From the NCBI GenBank assembly GCA_023229485.1, contig JALNZJ010000006.1:1-15058 (forward strand): a stretch of DNA of 15,058 nt, read 5' to 3'. The notes under the pieces are model-generated. The model did not search any database. It was not told where the DNA came from and saw nothing but the letters and a program-made list of their open reading frames with translations. This DNA comes from a bacterium (lineage in GTDB: Bacteria > Patescibacteriota > Minisyncoccia > Minisyncoccales > Minisyncoccaceae). The position numbers and the translations under genes are program-made. Positions 14,546-15,058 of the stretch are shown here, piece by piece. Position 1 is the first letter of the stretch, and every line of letters begins with the position of its first letter.

Positions 14546-14678
14546 AAACAGTTAGTTCTTTTCTTCCTTTTTGTCTTCTTCTACTCAAAAGCTTTCTTCC
14601 ACCGACACTATTTTTCCTTGCAAGAAAACCGTGTGTTCTTGCTCTTTTCTTTTTCTTTGGCTGATAAGTTATACTCAT
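14544..14678 (-). CDS. rpmH: 50S ribosomal protein L34
   Basis: The product has 44 residues: it begins [20 protein letters not shown], continues with [20 protein letters not shown] and ends ELTV. The core THGFLARK...[14 protein letters not shown] is the L34 signature, and length and basic composition are normal. It is the first gene of the rpmH-rnpA-yidC-jag block and is transcribed away from the putative origin. The leader has no Shine-Dalgarno. The promoter lies at 14716-14743. Confidence 0.97.
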   Translation of the reverse strand: MSITYQPKKKKRARTHGFLARKNSVGGRKLLSRRRQKGRKELTV

Positions 14679-14715
14679 AGCAATCAATTAATTTTTGATA
14701 ATTAAACGTATAGTT

Positions 14716-14743
14716 AATATACCAAAAATCTAGTAAAAGTCAA
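14716..14743 (-). promoter_or_regulatory. Promoter of rpmH
   Basis: Read on the minus strand: TTGACT (14743-14738), a 16-base spacer, TATATT (14721-14716). It uses the same TTGACT hexamer as the promoters at 3824-3852 and 4710-4738. The start is near 14709, leaving a leader of about 30 bases before ATG 14678. Confidence 0.65.
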
Positions 14744-14772
14744 CAATAAAGAGAAGCGGGGTATTATACTTT

Positions 14773-14883
14773 ATGGCAATCTTGTTAAATAAAATTGCAT
14801 CTCAGGAAAAATTTAATGAATTGCCTTTTGAAAAACAACCTCAATGGTGTAGTTTTAAAATTAAAAATATGGAATATATTTAA
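14773..14883 (+). CDS. Possible small ORF (36 residues) in the origin spacer
   Basis: ATG at 14773 to TAA at 14881-14883 encodes 36 residues beginning MAILLNKIASQEKF and including LPFEKQPQWCSFKI. A -10-like TATTAT at 14762-14767 lies five bases before the ATG, which would make a leaderless message, but I see no matching -35. It reads like protein but is short and lies in the AT-rich spacer, so chance is a serious alternative. Confidence 0.2.
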   Translation: MAILLNKIASQEKFNELPFEKQPQWCSFKIKNMEYI

Positions 14884-14899
14884 AAATATTTCTTGCTAG

Positions 14900-15018
14900 T
14901 TATCAAGAGTTATCCACAGTTATCCACAGTTTTGTCCACACCTTAAAATGTTCTATTTTTCAAAAATTCCACCCCTCTATTCGCTAGTTTTATCCGCTTT
15001 TTTAACAAGTTATCCACA
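14900..15018. other. Putative oriC: cluster of DnaA boxes
   Basis: Three perfect DnaA boxes TTATCCACA lie at 14910, 14920 and 15010. A one-mismatch box TTGTCCACA starts at 14932, and weaker forms TTATCAAGA and TTATCCGCT start at 14900 and 14990. All face the same way, and starts at 14900, 14910, 14920, 14990 and 15010 differ by multiples of 10 bases, so the proteins would stack on one face of the helix. A very AT-rich stretch at about 14850-14892 could be the unwinding element. The location beside rpmH, with dnaA expected to the right, is the classic origin context. The stretch 15019-15058 holds no gene start I can support. Confidence 0.85.
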
Positions 15019-15058
15019 CCCTTTTCACATTCCCTAAATATTTTCTAATTATAAGAAC

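Noticed and set aside
14900..14940. Short direct repeats resembling a CRISPR or iteron array
   Set aside because: The repeats are DnaA boxes with 10-12-base spacing beside rpmH; there are no CRISPR-like repeat and spacer lengths and no plasmid replication gene.
1..15058. tRNA, rRNA or riboswitch genes
   Set aside because: No cloverleaf-like segment, CCA-ended structure or known riboswitch core was seen in the intergenic regions.

Overview
The window looks like the origin-proximal region of a Candidate Phyla Radiation (Patescibacteria, probably Parcubacteria) chromosome. At the right end, L34, RnpA, YidC and a short Jag/KhpB read leftward (minus strand), away from a gene-poor stretch with DnaA boxes. 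This is the usual rpmH side of an oriC, and dnaA is expected just beyond the right edge. The DNA is AT-rich, most plus-strand genes lack a Shine-Dalgarno sequence, and the conjugation-like genes belong to families I know mainly from Parcubacteria. TAG, TGA and TAA all end genes here, so the code appears standard.

Layout from the left. (1) Positions 1-2258, plus strand: the C-terminal part of a VirB6/TrbL-like polytopic membrane protein, interrupted by an in-frame TAG at 81-83, then a small acidic protein. (2) Positions 2306-5363, minus strand: three separately transcribed membrane-protein genes (an SPFH/band 7 protein and two unrecognised multi-pass proteins). Each has a near-consensus promoter and a clear Shine-Dalgarno, unlike the plus-strand genes around them. 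(3) Positions 5461-12854, plus strand: the cluster resumes with a Pro/Glu-rich protein, a PrgI-family membrane protein, a TraC-like protein, a VirB4-type ATPase and a 1050-residue membrane-anchored repeat protein. (4) A shared terminator at 12867-12893 separates this from jag-yidC-rnpA-rpmH on the minus strand. (5) Positions 14679-15058: promoter of rpmH and origin with DnaA boxes.

Working model (inference): the plus-strand genes encode an envelope-spanning type IV secretion or pilus-like machine. VirB6-like and PrgI proteins would form the inner-membrane platform, with TraC-like plus VirB4 supplying a split ATPase. The long repeat proteins would be CPR-specific scaffold or cytoplasmic parts. 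The machine genes point toward the origin and so should be replicated head-on, whereas the minus-strand block and the core genes are co-directional with the fork. The most notable signals are the amber codon in the VirB6-like frame, the accessory three-gene block inside the secretion cluster, a 33-residue repeat and a larger helical repeat in two cluster proteins, and a 27-base perfect palindrome upstream of the SPFH gene.
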